11,648 nucleotides of DNA from JBEIDK01 sp040383485 (GTDB lineage: Bacteria > Bacteroidota > Bacteroidia > UBA4408). Positions 1 to 6,204 of this stretch are shown piece by piece. The notes below the pieces were generated by a model. The model did no database searches. It saw nothing but the letters and a program-made list of their open reading frames with translations, and was not told where the DNA came from. Location of the stretch: NCBI GenBank assembly GCA_040383485.1, contig JBEIDK010000103.1, forward strand, positions 1-11,648, given 5' to 3'. How positions within the stretch are numbered: the first letter of the stretch is position 1; each line of letters begins with the position of its first letter. Both the position numbers and the translations under genes were made by a program.

Positions 1-609
1 GATTTAACAAAAGGAGAGTTAGGTACAAGAGGAAGCGCACTTGTTCGAGCACAAGAATCAGAAAAAGCTTCTAAAATATTAAATCTCTCAGTTCGTGAAA
101 ATTTAGATTTAGGCGATGGTTTTTTTAATTACAACCAAGAAAGTTTATTAAAAATAATTACAGTTATCCGAAGGTATAAGCCTGAAATTGTTATTTGTAA
201 TGCTATTAAAGACAGGCATCCTGACCATGCAAGGGGAAGCCATATAGTATCTGACGCTTGTTTTTATTCTGGTTTATTGAAAATAGAAACGTTCGATAAT
301 GAGCAAAAACAAGAACATTTTAGACCTAAGGCAGTGTATCATTATTTACAAGATAGATTTATTGAACCAGATTTTTTGGTTGATATTAGCGATGTTATGG
401 ATAAAAAAATTGAAAGTATTATGGCTTATAGTTCTCAATTTTATGACCCAAATTCAACAGAACCTCATACACCAATTTCTAGCTTACAGTTTCTGAATAC
501 CATCAAAGATAGATGCAGCACTTTAGGCAGAATTATAAATGTTGAATATGCCGAAGGATTTACGACTGAGAGGTATTTAGGAGTGAAGAATATTTTCGAT
601 TTGTTGTAA
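1..609 (+). CDS. bshB1: Bacillithiol biosynthesis deacetylase BshB1 (5' end outside window)
   Basis: This is the C-terminal 202 residues of a PIG-L/LmbE-type zinc deacetylase; the reading frame is open from base 1 and the N-terminal AHPDD-type metal motif lies outside the window. Visible family features are DLTKGELGTRGS at the start of the fragment and DRHPDHARGS at about residues 70-79, which carries the metal-binding and catalytic His/Asp region. In bacillithiol synthesis this enzyme removes the acetyl group from GlcNAc-malate before cysteine is added by BshC. The spacing of the motifs and the length fit BshB1 better than mycothiol MshB. An ATG at 277 lies inside the domain and is not a real start. 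The gene converges on the next one with an 11-nt gap. Confidence 0.88.
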   Translation, partial: DLTKGELGTRGSALVRAQESEKASKILNLSVRENLDLGDGFFNYNQESLLKIITVIRRYKPEIVICNAIKDRHPDHARGSHIVSDACFYSGLLKIETFDNEQKQEHFRPKAVYHYLQDRFIEPDFLVDISDVMDKKIESIMAYSSQFYDPNSTEPHTPISSLQFLNTIKDRCSTLGRIINVEYAEGFTTERYLGVKNIFDLL

Positions 610-620
610 ATAGATTCGCT

Positions 621-1616
621 TTAATTATTCTCAATAAAATTTCTTTTTGCTATTTGAAATTCACTCATAAGGTCTTCAACAATTTCTTTACAAGATTTTA
701 TTTCATGAATTAATTCAACCGATTTTCCAGCACACCAAAGAGTTTTGTAATTACCGGGTTTTATTGATGATTCTAGGTTTTTCATGCCTCTAATTTGAAC
801 AAGCATTTTAAAATATTTCCTGACGTATTGATTATTAGAAAGTAACTTCTCTAACCAATTTTGTTCGTAACCAATTTTTTTTGCATAAGGTGTATCAATG
901 ATTGTACAAGGAGTTCCGCTTATTTTGGTGGTCATTACAATGTCATCCATTTTGGAGTTGACAATTGCATTCTTATATTCTAGGCTTACTTCAGCCTCAT
1001 TACTTGCAATGAACCTTGTTCCAATAGAAACACCTGAAGCGCCAGCAGCCATTACCGATAACATTGAAACACCATTAGAAATGCCACCTGCTGCAACAAC
1101 TGGTATATTTGGAAAATGCTCAATTAAAGATGGAATTAATATATGAAGCGGGTTGTTTCCTGCATGCCCTCCAGCACCTTGACCAACGGCTATAAAACCA
1201 TCACATCCTACATCGGCACATTTTTTTGCATGTATAATATTTGTTACATCACAAAATACTTTTGCGCCATAAGCATGGGCAGCATCAATAACCTGCTTCG
1301 GATTTCCTAACGATGTTATGTAAAAAGGCACTTTATTTTCAACACAAATCTTTAAATGTTTTTCGAATAAAATATTTGTTTTTTGCACAATTAAATTTAC
1401 ACCATAACTGCCATTCTTAGCTTTTTTATAATCATTAAGAGTTTGAAAGAAAAGTGAAAGTTCCTTTTCATTTCTAATATTTAAACTTGGCAAAACTCCC
1501 ATAATTCCTGAATCTATAGCCGATTTAAGCATATTAAGATTACTAACAAGGAACATAGGAGCCATAATTATAGGACTCTTAATTTGCAAAAGTTCAGTTA
1601 TATTTTTTACAGACAT
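621..1616 (-). CDS. Nitronate monooxygenase / 2-nitropropane dioxygenase-family FMN oxidoreductase
   Basis: A 331-residue TIM-barrel flavoprotein of the NMO/NPD family. Visible motifs are PIIMAPM at residues 15-21 (first strand), GQGAGGHAG at 145-153 (FMN phosphate and active-site region with the conserved His), AAGGISNG at 175-182 and GTRF at 199-202. The tail near residue 294 (LWCAGKSVELI) is also typical of the family. The length is normal. Members oxidise alkyl nitronates or act as NADH:quinone reductases; the sequence alone does not decide the substrate, and enoyl-ACP reductase FabK-like activity is a less likely alternative. The gene is transcribed towards bshB1 and diverges from the Kelch gene. 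Confidence 0.82.
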   Translation of the reverse strand: MSVKNITELLQIKSPIIMAPMFLVSNLNMLKSAIDSGIMGVLPSLNIRNEKELSLFFQTLNDYKKAKNGSYGVNLIVQKTNILFEKHLKICVENKVPFYITSLGNPKQVIDAAHAYGAKVFCDVTNIIHAKKCADVGCDGFIAVGQGAGGHAGNNPLHILIPSLIEHFPNIPVVAAGGISNGVSMLSVMAAGASGVSIGTRFIASNEAEVSLEYKNAIVNSKMDDIVMTTKISGTPCTIIDTPYAKKIGYEQNWLEKLLSNNQYVRKYFKMLVQIRGMKNLESSIKPGNYKTLWCAGKSVELIHEIKSCKEIVEDLMSEFQIAKRNFIENN

Positions 1617-1724
1617 ACAATATTTTATTCAAATCAAAGTTAAACTAATTACCTTGTATTAAGTATTCTTTGTTTAATCAAGTACCAAAACTTTAATAAT
1701 TTTAAATTGAAATTTTATAAACAC

Positions 1725-2921
1725 ATGTCTCTAAAAAAATTAATTCTACCATTAATTATCTTCTCAATTTATACTAAAAACTCCGTTTCACAAACTTGGA
1801 TTCAACTTCAGGATTTTGCGGGTACGCAAAGAGACGATGGCACTAGTTTTACAATATACAATAAGGCATATTGCGGAACTGGACTGCAAGTTGGTTGGTC
1901 AACAACAAGAGATTTTTATTCCTTTGATTTTGATACTGAATCATGGTCATCAATTGCATCATTGCCAATTGGTAAAGAGCGGCAATATGCTACAGCATTT
2001 TCATTCAATGGTTTTGGTTACGTGTGTGGGGGTACGAATACTAATGCGCTAAATGACATGTGGATGTATAACCCTACAGATAATTCTTGGATTGAAAAAA
2101 CCAGTAAACCGGGAATGGGATTATCTGGCTCAACTAGTTTTGTGATTGATAGCATTGCTTACATAATTGGAGGTAACAATTCGAATACACAAGCCTCAAA
2201 TGAAGTTTGGAGTTATAACTTGCAGGCGGATGAATGGCAGCAGAAAACAAATTTTCCTTATGGGGGCAGGTGGCGTTCTTGTGGTGCAACATTAAATAGT
2301 AAAGGATATTTACTTTTTGGAAAGGATAATAATGGTAATTATGATAATAAATTGTATGAATATAATTCTGATTTGGACACTTGGAGTATAATTTCTGAAT
2401 TTCCTAATATTGGAAGAACTTATTCATCTTTAAATTCAATACAAAGCAATTTAGTAGTTTTTGGTGGACTCGATTCAAACAACTTTTATTATAATGATTT
2501 ATGGTATTTTCAATTGGCGGATAGTTCTTGGCATCAGCAAAACTCATTATCTAGTTTTGGCAGGAAAGGCGGAATGTCTTTTTCAAGCTATAGTACTTTC
2601 TATTATGCTACTGGAATTGATGCACAAAATAATAGGCTTAAAGAAACTTGGAAAGTTGAAAACCCAACTAATATCGATGACTTAAAAACATTAAGTAATA
2701 TAAATATTTACCCTAATCCAGCTAAAGATATTATTAACATTCGTTTAGATGGTAAAGAAGGTTACAATCTTTCAATTTACAATACTTATGGTCAACAAAT
2801 TATAAACCTAATTAATTATAAATCAAACATTATCAACATTGACAAACTCGAAAGTGGTATTTATTACCTAAAATTAGATTCAGACAGATTTACGAAAAAA
2901 ACAAAATTCATTAAACTTTAA
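1725..2921 (+). CDS. Secreted Kelch-repeat protein with type IX secretion C-terminal sorting domain
   Basis: I place the start at ATG 1725 (398 residues). A TTG at 1707 would add six residues ahead of an otherwise clean signal peptide (MSLKKL, then LILPLIIFSIY, with cleavage probably near SVSQ). The mature part has about five Kelch blades with the typical pattern of GG after a hydrophobic run, then a Tyr and a Trp, for example GYVCGGTNTN followed by NDMWMYN and SW, AYIIGGNNSN, LVVFGGLDSN and NDLWYFQ. The last 75 or so residues are a por-secretion (T9SS type A) sorting domain: NINIYPNPAKDIINI, SIYNTYGQ, LESGIYYLKL, ending in KFIKL. It should be exported by Sec, then moved across the outer membrane by T9SS and anchored or released. 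The ligand of the beta-propeller is unknown. Confidence 0.85.
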   Translation: MSLKKLILPLIIFSIYTKNSVSQTWIQLQDFAGTQRDDGTSFTIYNKAYCGTGLQVGWSTTRDFYSFDFDTESWSSIASLPIGKERQYATAFSFNGFGYVCGGTNTNALNDMWMYNPTDNSWIEKTSKPGMGLSGSTSFVIDSIAYIIGGNNSNTQASNEVWSYNLQADEWQQKTNFPYGGRWRSCGATLNSKGYLLFGKDNNGNYDNKLYEYNSDLDTWSIISEFPNIGRTYSSLNSIQSNLVVFGGLDSNNFYYNDLWYFQLADSSWHQQNSLSSFGRKGGMSFSSYSTFYYATGIDAQNNRLKETWKVENPTNIDDLKTLSNINIYPNPAKDIINIRLDGKEGYNLSIYNTYGQQIINLINYKSNIINIDKLESGIYYLKLDSDRFTKKTKFIKL

Positions 2922-2945
2922 AATTATTCTAGTTTGAAAGTTTAA
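2911..2945. terminator. Inverted repeat between convergent genes, possible bidirectional terminator
   Basis: TTAAACTTT at 2911-2919 is perfectly complementary to AAAGTTTAA at 2937-2945 across a 17-nt loop. The repeat spans both stop codons of the convergent Kelch and membrane-protein genes. The stem is entirely weak (one G:C pair) and the loop is long, so termination function is only plausible. Confidence 0.3.
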
Positions 2946-3240
2946 GAATTAAAACAACGAATGCAAAAAAGAATGTTGCAATAATAACTCCGCGGGCTGC
3001 ATTGTTATACCAAAAATGATACAACAAATAGAATAAACCAAGGTTGATAATTGCGCATAAACTAAGAAGTGGAGACAAAGCATTTACTAGATACATTTTT
3101 TTAATAAATTCCAATACAGAAATTTTATCATTAAACTTTATCAGGTAAACTATGAACAAAACTAGTAGCGGTAAAATAATGCCTAAAATTATTCCATTTA
3201 GGTGCTTATCATATTCTTTAAGTATCAATTTCTTATTCAT
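2929..3240 (-). CDS. Small hypothetical membrane protein (103 aa)
   Basis: I do not recognise a named family. The 103-residue product has a short basic N-terminus (MNKKLILKEYDKH) and three hydrophobic helices: roughly residues 15-34 (GIILGIILPLLVLFIVYLI), 50-75 (LVNALSPLLSLCAIINLGLF) and 83-100 (ARGVIIATFFFAFVVLILKL). A polar stretch lies between helices one and two. This layout resembles the many short uncharacterised inner-membrane proteins of Bacteroidota. The gene is convergent with the Kelch gene (7-nt gap) and diverges from the tRNA gene. The start ATG is the only reasonable one. Confidence 0.6.
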   Translation of the reverse strand: MNKKLILKEYDKHLNGIILGIILPLLVLFIVYLIKFNDKISVLEFIKKMYLVNALSPLLSLCAIINLGLFYLLYHFWYNNAARGVIIATFFFAFVVLILKLSN

Positions 3241-3346
3241 ACTAGTATATATAACTTATCTACAAAGCAACCTTGTAAAAGAAAGGTGCTGAATAACAAA
3301 TAATTAAGATTTATTTAATGGCAAATTAAACAATAAAATAATATTA

Positions 3347-3377
3347 TTTGGAATAAAAGAATGTATGTATATATTTG
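3347..3377 (+). promoter_or_regulatory. Bacteroidota-type housekeeping promoter of tRNA-Lys
   Basis: TTTG at 3347-3350 (-33 box) is followed after exactly 19 nt by TATATTTG at 3370-3377, a full match to the -7 consensus TAnnTTTG. Transcription should start about 6-8 nt later, some 15 nt before the mature tRNA 5' end at 3399. Confidence 0.7.
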
Positions 3378-3398
3378 CACCCGCTTTAAAAAGCCGAT

Positions 3399-3471
3399 GA
3401 TTCTGTAGCTCAGTTGGTAGAGCAATACACTTTTAATGTATGGGCCCTGGGTTCGAGTCCCAGCAGGATCA
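3399..3471 (+). tRNA. tRNA-Lys (anticodon TTT)
   Basis: All arms can be drawn. The acceptor is GATTCTG (3399-3405) with CAGGATC (3464-3470), one T:G wobble. The D-arm is GCTC/GAGC, and the anticodon stem is ATACA/TGTAT around the loop CTTTTAA with anticodon TTT. The variable loop is GGGCC, and the T-arm is CTGGG/CCCAG around TTCGAGT. The discriminator base is A at 3471. The CCA end is not encoded (ACT follows), which is normal for many Bacteroidota. It is the last core-like feature before the accessory region. Confidence 0.96.
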
Positions 3472-3481
3472 CTGAAAATTT

Positions 3482-3519
3482 CCGCAACTGCTTGTCACCA
3501 AAGCTTTTGCGGTTTTTTA
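3482..3519 (+). terminator. Intrinsic terminator-like hairpin after tRNA-Lys
   Basis: CCGCAA at 3482-3487 pairs with TTGCGG at 3507-3512. Inside a 2x2 internal loop, GCTT (3490-3493) pairs with AAGC (3501-3504) around a 7-nt loop. A run of six T follows at 3513-3518. It lies 10 nt after the mature tRNA 3' end. Confidence 0.6.
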
Positions 3520-3739
3520 TTTTAAGATTTTCCCCACATCTTCTCCACATTTGTTTTTTAGTTGAAAGTTCTAAATAGATATTAACAGGAAGGGTTATCT
3601 AGTTCGTGTTTACTACAACGTAATATTATATTTTAAATTGTTAGTTTAATCATTAATATTCTCAATAAATATGCATAGTTTACTTATTAGATAAAATGCC
3701 TTACACGCATTTTATTCTAATGAATACCACATTATTTAA

Positions 3740-4018
3740 TTATTTAAAAATTAAGTAATTTTTCTGCAATTTCTTTTTGCCAATTTTAATTGAAACCGAT
3801 GCAGTATCATTTATTTTAGGAACAGCAATTGAGATAATATTGCATTCTTTTTCATCTAACAAATCGCCAGTAGTTTTGTAGTAATGGCCTTTTGAGATAT
3901 CCATAAGATAAGAACTTGGAAATACTTACGCTAATTGCTAAACCTTCTGACCCTTGAACTTAAAAAACTTGCCAATGTGTTCTTTATTTTCAAAAAAATC
4001 TTTAAAGGGTGTATCCAT
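3740..4018 (-). pseudogene. Decayed small ORF, unknown family, with two in-frame stops
   Basis: On the minus strand an ATG at 4018 opens a frame starting MDTPFKDFFENKEHIGKFF. It is interrupted by TAG (3938-3940) and TAA (3926-3928). It then stays open in the same frame through MDISKGHYYKTTGDLLDEK and a lysine-rich end (KIGKKKLQKNYLIFK) to TAA at 3740-3742, about 90 codons in all. The protein-like composition on both sides of the two stops suggests a small gene that has lost function. I do not recognise the family. The alternative is that it is chance open frame in AT-rich DNA, or that only the downstream part from the ATG at 3904 is expressed. Confidence 0.35.
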
Positions 4019-4047
4019 AGTTCAAATTACAATCATTTATATTTATA

Positions 4048-4132
4048 TGTGCTTTTAACAAAGTATATTTTAAATTTTAGAGTTGTTGCTGCTTCGCGGT
4101 GAAAAGCACAAAACAAAATCCCATTTAACAAC
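4048..4132 (-). other. Leader with two interleaved inverted repeats (pseudoknot topology)
   Basis: TGTGCTTTT (4048-4056) is complementary to AAAAGCACA (4102-4110), and GTTGTT (4082-4087) is complementary to AACAAC (4127-4132). The two pairings interlock, so an RNA from either strand could form an H-type pseudoknot. On the minus strand the element ends about 30 nt before the ATG of the decayed ORF at 4018, where a structured 5' leader would sit. Function is unknown. It could also be a relic of a mobile element end. Confidence 0.3.
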
Positions 4133-4150
4133 AGTCCTAGTTGCGAGTAG

Positions 4151-4309
4151 TTCCATAAGAACCCTCCACTAAACATCAATTTCGTTAGTACCACTTCCTA
4201 TGCGACAGAAATAGATATTACGGTTTACAAATTATATGAGCTTACATATGATGAGGTGTTAATAATAGAACCAACGTTTTCAATGATTAAGGAGAAGTAT
4301 GAGGGATAA
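4151..4309 (+). pseudogene. C-terminal remnant of an Eco57I/type IIG-like restriction-modification enzyme
   Basis: A frame open from 4151 (after TAG at 4148-4150) to TAA at 4307-4309 ends with the peptide TEIDITVYKLYELTYDEV followed by LIIEPTFSM. This matches the very characteristic C-terminus of Eco57I/type IIG (and BREX PglX-like) adenine methyltransferase-nucleases, whose last helices read roughly I-D-x-x-V-Y-x-L-Y-x-L-T-x-E-E-I-x-I-[IV]-E. Only this tail (about 36 certain codons from 4199) is present; there is no methyltransferase motif and no start codon. I read it as a deletion scar of an earlier R-M gene. The first residues (before about 4199) may be unrelated sequence joined to it. 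Confidence 0.45.
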
Positions 4310-4343
4310 AAAACCACTTGTTTCAAAATATATTACTCAATAA

Positions 4344-4376
4344 TTTGCTTTTCTCAATTCTTGTTCATTATTTTTG
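4344..4376 (+). promoter_or_regulatory. Predicted promoter of the abiE-kinase-phosphatase operon
   Basis: TTTG at 4344-4347 and TATTTTTG at 4369-4376 match the Bacteroidota -33 and -7 boxes with a 21-nt spacer, slightly longer than the usual 19. The expected start of transcription (about 4382-4384) falls inside the operator-like repeats and about 40 nt before the first ATG. Confidence 0.4.
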
Positions 4377-4416
4377 CGCGTTCATGATTCATGAACAATT
4401 TTATTTCATGAACAAG
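4360..4416. promoter_or_regulatory. Operator-like cluster of TTCATGAAC half-sites
   Basis: GTTCATGA (4380-4387) and TCATGAAC (4389-4396) form a perfect 8-bp inverted repeat with a 1-nt centre. The 11-mer TTCATGAACAA occurs twice as a direct repeat, at 4388-4398 and 4405-4415, a 17-nt period. An outer pair, CTTGTTCA (4360-4367) and TGAACAAG (4409-4416), is also perfectly inverted. The array overlaps the predicted transcription start and ends 5 nt before the AbiEi-like start codon. AbiEi antitoxins are known to repress their own operons by binding promoter inverted repeats, so this is the natural candidate operator; binding itself is inferred. Confidence 0.6.
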
Positions 4417-4421
4417 TAAAT

Positions 4422-5438
4422 ATGTGTGTTATGTTAGAAAATCAAATTATAGAAAAAGCAATTACTAAGTTGCAACAGCTTACAAACCTACCTATTCAGG
4501 TACTTAATAAGCATTTGAAAACCAAAGCAAACCTCCGACCCGATGCCGAAATTAAAATTGATTTGGCGAATAAATCATATTCATTTTTGGTTGAAGCAAA
4601 AAGTGAGCTTCGCCAAATTCATTTATCACGCATCATTCAATATTTCAGTAACGAACCTCAAAATTGGCTATTAATCAGTCAATACATTAGTAAACCAAAC
4701 CGCGAAATACTTAGAAATGAAAACATCAATTACCTCGATGTTTCAGGCAATTGCTACATCAATAAAAACTCACTATTCTTATATATAAACGACCAAAAAG
4801 TTACAGAACAACGCAAACCCAAAACAAGCAAATTATGGAACGCCTCAGGTTTGCGTTTGGTGTTTGCAATTCTGGTAAATCCCGATTTGATAAATGAACC
4901 GTACAGAGTAATTTCGAATCAAAGTAAGTTGGCATTAGGTGCCGTTGGTGCCTTAATCAAAGAATTGGAAACTGAAAATTACATTATTGCATATTCAAAT
5001 AAATACCATTTAGAAAACCGCGAAGCACTACTAAACCGATGGATAGAAACATATAACGCAATCTTAAAACCAAAACTAATAACAGCCAAATTCAGATTTG
5101 CAACACCTAACGACCGTGCAAATTGGCAACAAAAAAATACAAAAGCAATGTTTTGGGGCGGTGAACCAGCTGGTGCAATACTTACAAACTATTTGCACCC
5201 GCAAAAATTCACGCTTTACACCGAAGTTTCAAAATTTGAAGTGATGAAAACACTACACCTTGTGCCCGATGCAAATGGTGAAGTAGAAGTACTAAAACCA
5301 TTTTGGAACACAGAACAAATTCATAATGGTAACAACAAAACCGTGCATCCATTATTAGCTTATACTGAGCTTTTCACAAGTTTAGATAGTCGTAACAGAG
5401 AAACAGCAATGAAAATAAAAGAACAATTTAATCTATAA
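4422..5438 (+). CDS. AbiEi-family antitoxin/transcriptional repressor with nuclease-like N-terminal domain
   Basis: A 338-residue protein. Residues 35-120 look like a PD-(D/E)XK-fold domain: D41 and E43, D47, then FLVEAKSEL with E58-x-K60, then NWLLISQYIS and YLDVSGNCYIN. Residues 140-195 form a winged helix-turn-helix (GLRLVFAILVNP, then ALGAVGALIKELETENYI). The C-terminal third carries the AbiEi hallmark WGGEPAGAILTNYL at about 245-258 followed by KFTLYTE. This architecture is that of the long AbiEi-type type IV antitoxins, which neutralise an AbiEii nucleotidyltransferase and repress the operon. ATG 4422 is chosen, but ATG 4431 (three codons later, MLENQ) is equally possible. It is the first gene of the operon, with 4 nt to the next gene and an inverted-repeat operator upstream. 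Whether the nuclease-like domain is catalytic is unknown. Confidence 0.82.
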   Translation: MCVMLENQIIEKAITKLQQLTNLPIQVLNKHLKTKANLRPDAEIKIDLANKSYSFLVEAKSELRQIHLSRIIQYFSNEPQNWLLISQYISKPNREILRNENINYLDVSGNCYINKNSLFLYINDQKVTEQRKPKTSKLWNASGLRLVFAILVNPDLINEPYRVISNQSKLALGAVGALIKELETENYIIAYSNKYHLENREALLNRWIETYNAILKPKLITAKFRFATPNDRANWQQKNTKAMFWGGEPAGAILTNYLHPQKFTLYTEVSKFEVMKTLHLVPDANGEVEVLKPFWNTEQIHNGNNKTVHPLLAYTELFTSLDSRNRETAMKIKEQFNL

Positions 5439-5442
5439 ATCT

Positions 5443-6204
5443 ATGCTTGATGAAATTACATATCAAATGCTATCCGAAATGGAAGAAGTATTCAAACAAT
5501 TTGAAATTGAATATTATTTGGTTGGTGCATTTGCTAGAGATGTACAGTTTCAATCCAAAAATTCTAATACAGATTTAAGAAAAACCAATGACATTGATTT
5601 AGCCGTTTGCATCAATGATGAAGAATCGTATTACAAGGTAATGGAAAGCCTTATTGCAACGGGTAAGTTTAAAAGAGACACAAAAGAAGTAATAAAACTA
5701 TATTACCATTTAGGAAGAGAAGTGGACTTAATACCATTTGGGAAAATAGAAAACTCAGAAAGAGAAGTGCACTTAACAAAGCCAAAAGCTTTTACTTTAC
5801 AAATGCCTGGTTTTACCGAAACATTTCCATTTATTGAACATATAGAATCAGGCAATAAAATACTTAATATTTGCCCTGTAGAAGGACTTATTATGCTTAA
5901 ACTCATTAGTTGGCATGATAGACCACAGCGTACAAAAGACCTTACTGATATTGATAGTATTATCGATGCATATTTTGATTGGAATTCCGATGATATTTAT
6001 GCGAAATACAATGACGTATTTCCATTATACGACACTAATGATTTACTTTACTATACAACAAGTATTTCTGCACACATTATTGGTATCAAAATAAAAACGA
6101 TGCTCTCAAACTCTGAGGAACTGTATGAAAGAATTCTTAAAATATTGAGTAAGAGAGAAAATCCAAGATGGCTTGCTATTATTAATGGGCTAAAAAACGA
6201 ATAG
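5443..6204 (+). CDS. AbiEii/AbiGii-family nucleotidyltransferase (probable type IV toxin)
   Basis: A 253-residue protein with a DNA polymerase beta-like nucleotidyltransferase core. Motifs seen are YYLVGAFARD at 24-33 (the G-[GS] loop, here G-A), TNDIDLAV at 48-55 with the metal-binding D50 and D52, and REVDLIPF at 92-99 with a third acidic residue, D95. Then comes a basic helix, LKLISWHDRPQRTKDLTDID at 152-171, the AbiEii-like K/R-KDLxDI motif. AbiEii-type toxins and their MenT relatives transfer nucleotides and arrest growth, MenT by modifying tRNA 3' ends. The target here is not known. All expected acidic residues are present, so an active enzyme is likely. The gene starts 4 nt after the AbiEi stop and its stop overlaps the kinase start by 1 nt. 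Confidence 0.82.
   Translation: MLDEITYQMLSEMEEVFKQFEIEYYLVGAFARDVQFQSKNSNTDLRKTNDIDLAVCINDEESYYKVMESLIATGKFKRDTKEVIKLYYHLGREVDLIPFGKIENSEREVHLTKPKAFTLQMPGFTETFPFIEHIESGNKILNICPVEGLIMLKLISWHDRPQRTKDLTDIDSIIDAYFDWNSDDIYAKYNDVFPLYDTNDLLYYTTSISAHIIGIKIKTMLSNSEELYERILKILSKRENPRWLAIINGLKNE

Noticed and set aside
898..1146. Plus-strand 82-aa open frame inside the nitronate monooxygenase gene
   Set aside because: It is the antisense shadow of a well-supported enzyme gene and has no protein-family features of its own.
1635..1642. TAACTTTG -7 box on the minus strand for the nitronate monooxygenase gene
   Set aside because: The -7 match is good but no TTTG lies at the right distance upstream, and the leader would be only about 12 nt; too weak to list as a promoter.
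4048..4200. Integron attC site
   Set aside because: One RYYYAAC-like core (ATTTAAC) is present, but no matching GTTRRRY core lies at the correct side and distance, and there is no integrase or cassette array.
4163..4209. Minus-strand peptide RIGSGTNEI as the C-terminus of an ATP-binding or acyl-CoA dehydrogenase protein
   Set aside because: The match is very short, a stop follows almost at once, and the same DNA joins better to the plus-strand R-M tail.
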